A stretch of 27,523 nucleotides of DNA from JANQLU01 sp964434955 (GTDB lineage Bacteria; Planctomycetota; Planctomycetia; Pirellulales; Pirellulaceae), in the NCBI GenBank assembly GCA_964434955.1, contig CAYSXI010000054.1:1-27523 (forward strand). Direction: 5' to 3'. Shown in pieces: positions 17,430-25,437 of this stretch. The position numbers and the translations under genes are program-made. Position 1 is the stretch's first letter. Each line of letters opens with the position of its first letter. A model generated the notes under the pieces. The model was given only the letters and a program-made list of their open reading frames with translations, searched no databases and was not told the origin of the DNA.

Positions 17430-18012
17430 TGAAGCTTTCACCAAGTCGACCGAAGGAATCGCAATTGTATCCCGAGTAGCCGTTGTCTTTCCGTTTGTAG
17501 TTGGAAAGACGCAAATCAGATAGAACGTCCAAGGCGTCCCATGGGAGCTTTTTGGTCGGGCAATCTTGCGGCGTGTATTGCTGCATGTTTGCAAAAGGGC
17601 GCGGCCAATGCGGGTTGATGTTCGGGTACAGCCGCTTTTGACAGTGATGTCCACATCGACAGCCATTCACCGGTTTGCTTTCGTAAGGATGTCCGTTGAC
17701 CCCTGGCAAGCGGCAGAACTTCTTTTTGGGTGCGCAGCCGGTGATGTTTTGACAAGTTTGGCAGGTTGAGCATTCCGAATGCATGCCCGTCAGTTGCCGC
17801 TCTGAAAGTTCGATCGGATTGGGTGGTGGGGTGTTGAACGAATTGGTGATTTTCGGCTTCAGAGTCTCCGTCTTGGGAACTGGCTCGACAGATTGACCGG
17901 GACACGTTTTGTGCCCGGGAAGCGGCTAACGTCCGCCTCGATCCTGAGAAAACAGACTCGTGGGAAACAGAATCAAGGCAAGAAACAGGCTGAAAAGCGG
18001 CGTCGATTTCAC
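17404..18012 (-). pseudogene. Secreted Cys-rich protein interrupted by in-frame TAG at codon 29
   Basis: A GTG at 18012, with AAAGGA eight bases upstream, starts a signal peptide (MKSTPLFSLFLALILF, then PTSLFSQ). After DRGGR comes TAG (17926-17928), and the same frame continues without another stop for 173 codons: a Pro-rich linker (GHKTCPGQSVEPVPK, NTPPPNPIE) and a Cys-rich domain (CSTCQTCQNITGC, GCRCGHHCQKR) ending PQHLKK-TAA. The only downstream ATG is at 17784, which would give 126 aa without a signal peptide. The simplest reading is a nonsense mutation in a secreted Cys-rich protein; alternatives are a sequencing error, TAG read-through, or a functional short form. I do not recognise the domain. 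Its 3' end lies inside a tandem array. Confidence 0.6.
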
Positions 18013-18280
18013 CTCGAGAGTCCTTTCGAGAATACCCGGGGCGGGTTGAGAGAATCCGGTTTTGATCTTCTTTTTGGATCGGTAAGCTTTACCAGACAAT
18101 CGAAAATCGCTTGAAAAGATCGGTTGTAGTCCTCTGGCAAGATTTGACGATTGGACGGTTCATTCCTGGCTCCAGAAGCCGATGGCGAAATCGTTGCACG
18201 ATCTTTCGATCCAAATTGACCAGACTACAATGGAGTCCAAAGATTTCGAAATCAAATCGATGCGAATGGCAAGAAAGAAT

Positions 18281-19843
18281 ATGAGTAACAAAATCGGTTT
18301 TGCAAAATGCGTTTCGTTTCTCCTTGTGGGCACGGCGATCGCAGTTTTCGTTGGCTGTAATGATCCTGATTATGACGCGGTCAAGCTCCAGCTGAGAATC
18401 ACGGAATTGGAAAAGAAGCTGGACGAGAAAGAGTCCAAAGCATCCAAGAATGACAAAACTGCAGCGTTGTCAGAAAAAGATCGAAAGCGGATCGAAACGC
18501 TTGAAACCGAATTGAAAAACACCAAGAAGTCCAATCAGGATTTGTCGGACAAAGTTGACCGGCTCGGCGCAAAAATCTCGGCCTTGGTCAACGCCAGCTT
18601 GAAGGCCTCGATCGATCAACTTGAAGAAATCGACGCTCTGGTTGAACGAGACGAAGACGACGCGGTGGTCGCGGTCGATTTTTCCGAGGCCCAGTTTACG
18701 GCGCAACATATCGAGATGCTTGAGGCGTTCCCGGATTTGGACAAAGTGACGTTTACCGGTTCCGATGTAGGGCTCGAAATCTATGAGGCCCTGGGGAAAT
18801 TGACGAACGTAACTCGGCTTGAGTTGGAGAACACGCCCTCGAATGAAAAGGCCATCGCAAAATTGGCGGGAATGAAGCAGCTTGAGTTTCTCTTGTTGTC
18901 TCGTTCTGACCTGAACGACGAATGTCTCAAGACATTGAACAAGCTACCTTCGCTGAAACAGATTCGTTGCGGACAGACGCGAGTCAGCGATGCTGGATTG
19001 AAGTACCTTGAACGCAATCGAACCATTGTCGCTATCGATTTGAGCGACTGTGTTGCGGTGACGGACCAGGGGCTCGAATCGTTGTCAACACTTCCCAACC
19101 TGAAATTCCTCAAGGTATGGGGGCGAAGTATTACCGACGAAGGTCTGGCGACTATCGGGAAAATGGAAAAGCTCGAAGTTCTCGGTCTTAATGATACACG
19201 GATATCGGATGTTGGCACCGTTCATCTTGCGAATCTAAAGCGACTGAAAGAAGTGATGATGGTTCGGACCTCGATCGGCGATAAGACCATCGAAGCCTTG
19301 ACGGCTTGTAAGGAACTTCGTTCGGTTCGAATTCGTGATACGACGATTTCGGATAAAGCGGTTGATTACCTCGCCACACTCAAGAAGCTGCAGAAGCTTG
19401 ATTTGAGCGAGAACAATGCACCCGGGATCACCGACGCCAGTGCCGACAAATTGGCATCGATGGAATCGCTTGTTGAGTTGAATCTGTGGACCACCAAAGT
19501 CACTGACGGGGCGGTCGCCAAGCTGGCAACCATGAAAAATTTGACCTGGTTGAATCTGGATAACACCCCGATCACGGATGAGTCCGTCAAAACCGTTTCT
19601 CAAATGAAGCAACTCAAGTGGTTGCACATCGGCTCAAATAAATTGACCGACAAGTACGCAAAAGACCTGATGAAACTTGAGAATCTTAAGTATCTCAACA
19701 TCAGCAATACGTCGATCACCGAAGACGTCTACTTCGAGATTTCGCCCCCAAGAACTGTGTCGTTGTTGGGCCTTAGCGGCCAACCGCCATTGTATTTGGT
19801 TCTCGAGTTGTTAAGTCAAGCTTGCCTGTTCGAAGCCCGGTAG
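18281..19843 (+). CDS. Leucine-rich-repeat lipoprotein with coiled coil
   Basis: 520 aa from ATG 18281. The lipoprotein signal is clear: basic start, hydrophobic core and lipobox VFVGC with Cys26 lipidated. The frame is open to 18182, but a longer start would bury this signal. Residues ~35-120 form a charged coiled coil (LEKKLDEKESKASK, ETLETELKNTKK). From ~130 to ~485 there are about 13 LRRs of ~24 residues with ITD/ISD starts and L..L..L..L.L..T patterns, the cysteine-containing/RNI-like type frequent in planctomycetes. It is probably anchored in a membrane with the LRR domain binding a partner protein; the partner is unknown. The last ~35 residues depart from the LRR pattern and run into a tandem array, which may mean altered C-terminal coding. 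Confidence 0.87.
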   Translation: MSNKIGFAKCVSFLLVGTAIAVFVGCNDPDYDAVKLQLRITELEKKLDEKESKASKNDKTAALSEKDRKRIETLETELKNTKKSNQDLSDKVDRLGAKISALVNASLKASIDQLEEIDALVERDEDDAVVAVDFSEAQFTAQHIEMLEAFPDLDKVTFTGSDVGLEIYEALGKLTNVTRLELENTPSNEKAIAKLAGMKQLEFLLLSRSDLNDECLKTLNKLPSLKQIRCGQTRVSDAGLKYLERNRTIVAIDLSDCVAVTDQGLESLSTLPNLKFLKVWGRSITDEGLATIGKMEKLEVLGLNDTRISDVGTVHLANLKRLKEVMMVRTSIGDKTIEALTACKELRSVRIRDTTISDKAVDYLATLKKLQKLDLSENNAPGITDASADKLASMESLVELNLWTTKVTDGAVAKLATMKNLTWLNLDNTPITDESVKTVSQMKQLKWLHIGSNKLTDKYAKDLMKLENLKYLNISNTSITEDVYFEISPPRTVSLLGLSGQPPLYLVLELLSQACLFEAR

Positions 19844-19899
19844 GCTTGCACTCGCTGGCTTGGACTCGGGGTTTGGACTCGGGGCTTGGACTTGCTCGT
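19819..19899. repeat. ~14-bp tandem array spanning the LRR gene stop
   Basis: Units with core CTTGGACTCGGGG. Two to three are nearly identical (19859-19890), and weaker forms (CTTGCCTGTTCG, CTTGCACTCG) extend back across the TAG stop at 19841-19843 into the last codons. It fills the gap to the convergent phosphodiesterase-like gene. Confidence 0.65.
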
Positions 19900-19920
19900 T
19901 TGACGCTAGTCCGTACTTGG

Positions 19921-21255
19921 TCAGTCGGCCGTGGCCAGGCCGACGACGAGTTCGCAAACCTCGGTGTCGAGCATGGTTTTCGAGTTGAGCTCGCGATTGC
20001 ATATCAGAATTCCCTCGGAATCCTCGCTCGCCTGTTCGCCTTTCATCAAGCCTCGGCCGTGTGAGCCATGAATCAACGTGGCGTCCAAAGGCACGGACTT
20101 GGTCGTCATGTCAAAGAACATTTCGACCGGATCGTAACCCGGCTTGCGATGAATATCGACGCTGTGGGCAAACTTTGGCGCAGCCGCGTCATCTTCCCAC
20201 CAGTAGTAAGCTTGCCAGCTGGACTCAGAAGATATCAAGACAATTTCGCCGGATCGTTCATGAGCGAGCCCCGCCGCGGCCAGTGAGTCGCCATGCAAAA
20301 CCTGGTCGATTCCTTCGAGACTTTCAAAGCGTTTTGCGATTGGCTCTATCAGTGAGGGGTCACGGACGAACAGATGAGAGAACTGGTGGTCGACGAGCGC
20401 CCACGCCGGTGTCGTTTCAAAGTCGATCAACTCTTTCTGGTCGTCATCGGTCCGAGTATGAAGCCAACCGGCTTCTCGAAGCACGCGATTCGGATAGGTA
20501 ACGTGATCGACTTGCTGAATCGTATACTCGCTCAGGACAATCCAAGTCACGTCGGAGCCATAAATCGACTCAACATTTTCCTGGAGATGAGCCAGGAGCT
20601 GATCAAGTTCGCGGCAGGACTGAGCGGCTTGCTCACTATCCGGTCCAAACTTTTGTGCCTGGTAGTCCAAGTGGGGCAGGTAAATGTAGCTGACGTCGGG
20701 GCCGAATTCGCGACAGCATTCGACGAACGAGTCCGCAATCCATTGGGAGCTTTTGATATTCGCCAAAGGGCCCCAAAAATGTTGTAACGGGAAATGTTCA
20801 AATTTATCGAGCAGCCTCCCGTAGAATTCCTGAGGTTTGGTGTGGCACCACAAATCTTCGCTACCGTCGGGACGGTGAATTGGAGCCGGCATACAAACAA
20901 AATCCGCGTTGCACCCTTTGCTCAACATCGGAAACCAGGCGGCCGTCTTGATCGACGGATCCTGTTGCTTGATAAGGTCCCAGATTTGCGGCCGCTCGAT
21001 TTTTTCATTCCAGGCCGTCCACATTTCAACTTCATTTTGTTGCCGCCAAAAGAAGCCGTTGGCAATGACACCATGTTCTTCGGCGAGGTTCCCGGTCAGC
21101 ATATTGGTCTGGCTTGGCCAGGTCACAGCCGGGAAATGGTGGCTAAGCGATACCAGGGAACCGCCTTCAGAAAGCTTGCTCAGATGCGGCATCAAGCCGA
21201 GGTCGCGACGGCGAAGTCCCGGAATCGTAAGCAGGACGATTTTTGCGTTTGGCAT
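19921..21255 (-). CDS. Alkaline-phosphatase-superfamily nucleotide pyrophosphatase/phosphodiesterase-like protein, EboF-like
   Basis: 444 aa, no signal peptide. The N-terminal half follows the NPP fold: FPAVTWPSQTNMLTG with the nucleophile-position Thr45, EEHGVIANGF after it, and a long FPLQHFWGPLANIKSSQWIADS segment. Several usual metal ligands are changed: the first DG.R reads PGLR (12-15), LDxxxH reads LDYQAQ, and SDHG reads SEYT; a VDHQFSH segment and a final HGSHGRG remain. The same substitutions, with SEY and DHQ, are what I recall for the phosphatase-like member of Ebo clusters. The gene starts two bases after the TIM-barrel gene ends. The function in Ebo systems is thought to be metabolite handling or export; activity here is uncertain. 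Confidence 0.75.
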   Translation of the reverse strand: MPNAKIVLLTIPGLRRRDLGLMPHLSKLSEGGSLVSLSHHFPAVTWPSQTNMLTGNLAEEHGVIANGFFWRQQNEVEMWTAWNEKIERPQIWDLIKQQDPSIKTAAWFPMLSKGCNADFVCMPAPIHRPDGSEDLWCHTKPQEFYGRLLDKFEHFPLQHFWGPLANIKSSQWIADSFVECCREFGPDVSYIYLPHLDYQAQKFGPDSEQAAQSCRELDQLLAHLQENVESIYGSDVTWIVLSEYTIQQVDHVTYPNRVLREAGWLHTRTDDDQKELIDFETTPAWALVDHQFSHLFVRDPSLIEPIAKRFESLEGIDQVLHGDSLAAAGLAHERSGEIVLISSESSWQAYYWWEDDAAAPKFAHSVDIHRKPGYDPVEMFFDMTTKSVPLDATLIHGSHGRGLMKGEQASEDSEGILICNRELNSKTMLDTEVCELVVGLATAD

Positions 21256-21257
21256 GA

Positions 21258-22124
21258 TTAATCAATATTTTGCGAAGCCTTCTCGGCCTCGTATTGGGCA
21301 ATGATGGGCGAGAGGAATTCAAAGGACTGTCGAGCGGCCGAGGGCGCGCAGTGACTGTGTCGACTTAGTTCGACATGAACGGGACCCTGAAAATCGATCG
21401 CGACGAGTTTTTCAATGATCGGTGGGAAATGAATCTCACCATCGCCAAACATCAAATGTTCGTGAACGCCCGCTTTGATATCTTCGATGTGGATATTCAC
21501 GATTCGTTCTTGCCACTTGCCAATGAAATCGACCACCGGGACCTCGCCCTGACAAAAGAGATGGCCGATATCCATGGTCAAATTGAGGACAGGCGAATCA
21601 ACCCATTTCAAAAGTCGCTCGAAGCTATTCATTGTGTCGATGAACATGTCAGGCTCGGGCTCAAAGCCGAGAACCTGGTTTTTGCTCTCGGTGTAATCGA
21701 TCAAGGGATCAAGTTGAGATTTGAGTCGGTCCAACGCAACTTGATCATCGCAATTGTCCGAAGGAGAACCGGACCAAAGTGAAACGCAGGCGGCGCCCAA
21801 TTCCGCCGACAAGTCAACACACTTCTTGAGAAACTCCAAGCGGCGTTGCCGCCCCGGTTCTGTTTCCGAAAGCATTGTTGGTTGATGTTTGCGTCGCGGG
21901 TCCAGCAAATAACGGGCTCCGGACTCAATCACACATTTCATCTTGTGGCGAGTAAGTGCCTTTTTGACCGTTGCGATGTTTTCATCAATGTTTTCATCAA
22001 AAGGATTGAGGAAACCGTGGTCGACCGTGATCGCGATGCTGCGATATCCAATCTCTGCAAGCAAGTCGATGGCTTCAACGGGATCATGGTTTGAGATTCC
22101 GTTGGTGTTGTATCCGAGTATCAT
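21258..22124 (-). CDS. Xylose-isomerase-like TIM-barrel protein (sugar phosphate isomerase/epimerase family), EboE-like
   Basis: 288 aa, cytoplasmic, AP-endonuclease-2/xylose-isomerase-like barrel. Probable metal ligands lie at the strand ends: Glu155 in GFEPEPDMF, Asp185 and His188 in MDIGH, His212 in NIHIED with His221 nearby, and Glu252 in HVELSRHSH. Such enzymes isomerise or epimerise small sugars or polyols. Its tight coupling with the phosphodiesterase-like gene (2-bp gap) and the UbiA-like gene upstream suggests the Ebo arrangement. Classical EboE proteins, as I recall, are longer, so this assignment rests on context more than sequence. The 157 bp upstream, to the end of the UbiA-like gene, show no clear element. 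Confidence 0.8.
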   Translation of the reverse strand: MILGYNTNGISNHDPVEAIDLLAEIGYRSIAITVDHGFLNPFDENIDENIATVKKALTRHKMKCVIESGARYLLDPRRKHQPTMLSETEPGRQRRLEFLKKCVDLSAELGAACVSLWSGSPSDNCDDQVALDRLKSQLDPLIDYTESKNQVLGFEPEPDMFIDTMNSFERLLKWVDSPVLNLTMDIGHLFCQGEVPVVDFIGKWQERIVNIHIEDIKAGVHEHLMFGDGEIHFPPIIEKLVAIDFQGPVHVELSRHSHCAPSAARQSFEFLSPIIAQYEAEKASQNID

Positions 22125-22281
22125 GAAAACGAGCGTTTGCAGGATGCAACGCGAATTGAGGGCTTAAGGTGGCTTGTCAGTTGTTCGGTTGATATTTGCC
22201 GTCGGTCTGTATTTTATCGCATTCGAACGAACTTGACGATCAGATGGCGGAGAGACGAGAAAACGCAATGAGAACGGGTCT

Positions 22282-23271
22282 CTAGGTAGGTCGGAAGAAC
22301 TTTCCCAGAAAGTTTGTGGGCACTAACAAAATGGCGACCATCAACGCAGCTACCGGCTGTTGAGGTGGCGCCATCAGGACAAAGGTCGCATCCAACAGGA
22401 TAAGCGAAAAAAGGCAGGTGACCACCGCCCGCTGAACAAAATTCGGTTTGGGTTGTCGAATGGCCCGGAAAACGCGCCAGAAAATCAGCCCGGCAACGGT
22501 CAACAGGAATCCATGGATCACCAGTCGTCGGCTGTTGCCCCCGACGTCCCAAATGTACGGCCAGGCATTCATCAGTCCAAAAGCAACGGCAATCAGGATC
22601 GCGCCAATCCAAAGGTGGATCTTGCCAATCTTTTTCTTGGGTTCCTGCTGTTCGACCTGCGCCGTTTCATCGATTGCTTCAAATCGGGCGAACCAGGTGA
22701 CGCCGCAAATCAACAGGCCAATTGTCAATGCTGCATAATAGATCTGAGGTGCGTATCCGAATTTCGGAATCTCACCTACGCCCGCGGAGGCTCCTAGCAA
22801 AATATTCAACGAACGGCACAGGCCCATCGCAATCGGACTCAGTATCGTCTTCTTCAAAACATAGTCGTAGGCAATGATCGCAATCGGAAGAAAAAGGCCG
22901 ACGAGAATGATTCGAATTGCAAACGGGTTCTGAATCATCGCTGCAGCCGCAAAGGCAAGTCCAACGCCGACGATCAGCAATCCAAAACCCGCAATCTTCG
23001 CTTGCAACAATGAAATCTGGCCGGCCGGGATCGGGCGTTCCGGTCGAAATTTCAAATCCCTTGGGTAGTCAAAGACGTCATTGAGAATCATGCCAGCGAC
23101 ATAGAAGCAACTGGATGCACCAATCAGGCAAAACAAAATCTCATTTGGCTCGAAGGATTGATTGCTGAGCCAGAAACCCATCAGGATATTTGCCCAAGCC
23201 GTGGGCAGGTTTGCGATTCTCGCCAGGTTGAGCCAGGCACCGACGGGGTTGGTTTTGAGAAACTGGTTCAC
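22282..23271 (-). CDS. UbiA-family prenyltransferase-like membrane protein, EboC-like
   Basis: 329 aa with about eight or nine TM helices. The first Asp-rich motif is intact: NDVFDYPRDLKFRPERPIPAG. At the second site the usual DxxKDxxD is replaced by AYDYVLKKT followed by MGLCRSLNILLG; the CR.LN.LLG signature is what I recall for the EboC branch. Classical UbiA enzymes prenylate aromatic rings; the role of EboC is not settled. The helix order and a charged cytosolic loop (~205-218, VEQQEPKKKIGK) are visible. GTG 23271 is the only plausible start in frame; no Shine-Dalgarno is seen. It is first of the three genes and its leader holds a terminator-like hairpin. Confidence 0.78.
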   Translation of the reverse strand: MNQFLKTNPVGAWLNLARIANLPTAWANILMGFWLSNQSFEPNEILFCLIGASSCFYVAGMILNDVFDYPRDLKFRPERPIPAGQISLLQAKIAGFGLLIVGVGLAFAAAAMIQNPFAIRIILVGLFLPIAIIAYDYVLKKTILSPIAMGLCRSLNILLGASAGVGEIPKFGYAPQIYYAALTIGLLICGVTWFARFEAIDETAQVEQQEPKKKIGKIHLWIGAILIAVAFGLMNAWPYIWDVGGNSRRLVIHGFLLTVAGLIFWRVFRAIRQPKPNFVQRAVVTCLFSLILLDATFVLMAPPQQPVAALMVAILLVPTNFLGKFFRPT

Positions 23272-23402
23272 GACTTTTACGCGAGGATAACGGCAACGCT
23301 GGCAAACTCAGCCATGCCGAGTCCAAGGCTCCATTGTCGCACGAGAGCGGGCTTTTTGCGAGTTGCGATGAAATGCCCTGACAAGAAAGTTTCCGTCAGC
23401 GC

Positions 23403-23441
23403 AAAAAATAAGTCCGGTCGGCGACGTCACCTTCCGGACTT
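23403..23441 (-). terminator. Intrinsic terminator/attenuator in the leader of the UbiA-like gene
   Basis: On the minus strand an 8-bp perfect stem (AAGTCCGG/CCGGACTT) with an internal GGTGAC/GTCGCC pairing is followed by A and then six T. This is a textbook terminator shape, placed 130 bp before the GTG start, so it would end transcripts begun further upstream (23450-23700). It could be an attenuator for the operon or the end of a small RNA. Confidence 0.55.
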
Positions 23442-23620
23442 TCCCCCCTGGGAAATGCAACAGGATTGCAATTCCTCGTTTTTGCTGACAAAGCAAGTTA
23501 TCGGCACGCGAACTCGGAAACCTTTGATAAAAGACAACGATTTTGTTCGGTTTACTCGTCGCGAAAATTTTCCAGATTAATCCGATGGTAACAAAATAAA
23601 CTGGCTAAAGTTTGTCGATT

Positions 23621-23694
23621 ATTCCGATGCAACGGGAGGACCTTCATTCGGTCCAGCCGTAATTCGTGCGCTAACGAAGTGATAGCATCGGAAT
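23621..23694 (+). ncRNA. Predicted three-way-junction leader RNA before the MotA/TolQ-like gene
   Basis: P1: perfect 10-bp pairing ATTCCGATGC (23621-23630) with GCATCGGAAT (23685-23694). P2: ACGG/CCGT, then a GA/AG internal loop (tandem G-A pairs), then GGACC/GGTCC with a 7-nt loop (23632-23660). P3: TTCGT/ACGAA with a 6-nt loop (23663-23678). The end of P1 is six bases before GTG 23701, so closing P1 would mask the ribosome-binding region. I do not match it to a known riboswitch class. The rest of 23272-23620 holds the minus-strand terminator and a GAAAATTTTC palindrome (23563-23572). Confidence 0.45.
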
Positions 23695-23700
23695 TTCCAA

Positions 23701-25389
23701 GTGAAAAACAGCCAATCCAACGCATCCAATTCGTTTCTTACCCTCGTTGTGCTTCCTGTCGTACTTGGCATGGTCCTGTACGGCGTTGTGATTTCAATGA
23801 TCAATGGCGAGATCATTCGCAACGAATGGATTGTTCGTTATGTCACCGGCCACCCGGTATCGTTATTTACGACGGCAATGTTTTGTATTGGCACGGCGGC
23901 ATTGGTTTTGGTCGGGAAGAATATTTTTGATCAAAACTGGGCTCGAAAAAAACTCAAACTAACGGAGCCAGAAGATCTGGATCTGGATAGTTGGAATTCG
24001 GAAGAAAAGAAAGCGATGGTCTTTGCGGACCAGTTGCTGTTGATGCCGAAAAAGTTTCGCGAGTTTTATCTCTGGCAACGGCTGAACCATGCCTTGGAAT
24101 ATGTCCGCCGAAATCACGGCACGGAAGATCTCGAAGACGAACTGAAATACGTTGCCGAAACAGAAGCCGACCGACAATCCGAACGGTTCGCGTTGGTAAG
24201 GATCCTGATTTGGGCAACCCCGATGCTGGGTTTCCTTGGCACGGTGCTTGGAATTTCCCAGGCACTTGGTTCCATCAACGTTGGCGTTGACAACGATTTT
24301 CAGCAGATGCTGGGTGGGCTTCGGGAAAGTCTATATGTCGCTTTTGATACGACCGCGTTGGCTTTGACATTCTCAATTATCTTGATGTTTGGCCAGTTTG
24401 TGGTGGATCGCTTTGATACGCAGTTGCTGGAAAGTGTCGACAGCCAATGCCGCAATGAGCTGGAGCAGCATTTCGAATTGTTGGCATCCCGAAAAGATCC
24501 GGACACCAGGGTCCTCGAAAAAGTCGGAAGACAGATTTCGAGTTCCGTCGAACAGTCATCAAATCAACAAATAGAAATCTGGAATGAATCGATGCTTCAA
24601 GCCAACGAACAATGGCTTGAAAGCGCCAAAGAGTTGAACCAACAGTGGGTCGAGACTCACGAAAAAATTCAAAAGGACGACTCGTGGCAGGCCATGCACG
24701 AACATTGGGACACCATTCAGGATAAATGGTCGCATGTCCATCAGGATCTGCTGGCTCAATGGAACTCGGAATCCGAAAGACAGCAAAGCACCTGGGCGGA
24801 AGCAACAGCCCAGATTCAGCAAAAGATGGTCAACGCGATGGATTCCGGTTGCGAGAAAATCGAAAACGGACTGGGCAAGCACCTGGCTGATGTGTCTGAG
24901 CAGATGGAGCATCGCTGGCAACAGTTGCAGGTCTCCATTTCCGAAAGCGCGCGAATGGTTCAGGATCAGCAAGCCGAAATGAGAACGCAATCCGAGGCCA
25001 TGATCCAAGCGATGAAAGAAGTCGGCCGGCAACTCCAGCCCAACGAACAAGACCGGGAAGTGGATCGAAAGGTGGATGAAATCGCGGAGTCCATGCAGAC
25101 GCTTGGAAATGCCATGGTTGAATCGACCCAGCGGTTGGCCGAATCCGTGGTTGCACAGCAGAACAACCAATCCGTCATTGACGCGATTCATGAACTAAAG
25201 AACTGCGTTGTTCAACAAAGTGAAATTCTTAGTGAATCCCGGAACCAACCAGCGGCCGAAGACGTAAGACTGAATCAACTTGCCGATGTCGTCGAACAGC
25301 TTGGCACGTTGGTGGCGGAGTCGAGACAAAAACCCGAACCTGCGCCCAACCAGGAACTCAAGTTGCGAATCATTCGCCCCGCAGCATAG
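23701..25389 (+). CDS. MotA/TolQ/ExbB-family proton channel subunit with long coiled-coil tail
   Basis: 562 aa from GTG 23701. TM helices at ~13-34, ~54-73, ~167-192 and ~212-235. The last two carry the family core: ATPMLGFLGTVLGISQALGSI and LYVAFDTTALALTFSIILMFG, matching the TolQ/ExbB A.LLGLLGTV.GI and the Thr-containing pore helix. These proteins form pentamers around a dimer of single-TM partners and use ion flow to do mechanical work. Residues ~240-562 are a cytoplasmic, Gln/Glu-rich helical tail with Trp at 294, 305, 316, 329, 336, 343, 354 and 365, a spacing of 11 and 7. Two TolR/ExbD-like genes follow. There is some resemblance to ZorA of Zorya defence, but this is not established. 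Confidence 0.85.
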   Translation: MKNSQSNASNSFLTLVVLPVVLGMVLYGVVISMINGEIIRNEWIVRYVTGHPVSLFTTAMFCIGTAALVLVGKNIFDQNWARKKLKLTEPEDLDLDSWNSEEKKAMVFADQLLLMPKKFREFYLWQRLNHALEYVRRNHGTEDLEDELKYVAETEADRQSERFALVRILIWATPMLGFLGTVLGISQALGSINVGVDNDFQQMLGGLRESLYVAFDTTALALTFSIILMFGQFVVDRFDTQLLESVDSQCRNELEQHFELLASRKDPDTRVLEKVGRQISSSVEQSSNQQIEIWNESMLQANEQWLESAKELNQQWVETHEKIQKDDSWQAMHEHWDTIQDKWSHVHQDLLAQWNSESERQQSTWAEATAQIQQKMVNAMDSGCEKIENGLGKHLADVSEQMEHRWQQLQVSISESARMVQDQQAEMRTQSEAMIQAMKEVGRQLQPNEQDREVDRKVDEIAESMQTLGNAMVESTQRLAESVVAQQNNQSVIDAIHELKNCVVQQSEILSESRNQPAAEDVRLNQLADVVEQLGTLVAESRQKPEPAPNQELKLRIIRPAA

Positions 25390-25437
25390 CAACGTTGAAT
25401 TTGATTCATTCCATCCCGGTGACAGAACGCTTATCCG

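Noticed and set aside
17926..17928. TAG as pyrrolysine codon
   Set aside because: No PylRS or tRNA-Pyl is visible, and the site lies in a non-conserved linker; nonsense mutation or sequencing error is simpler.
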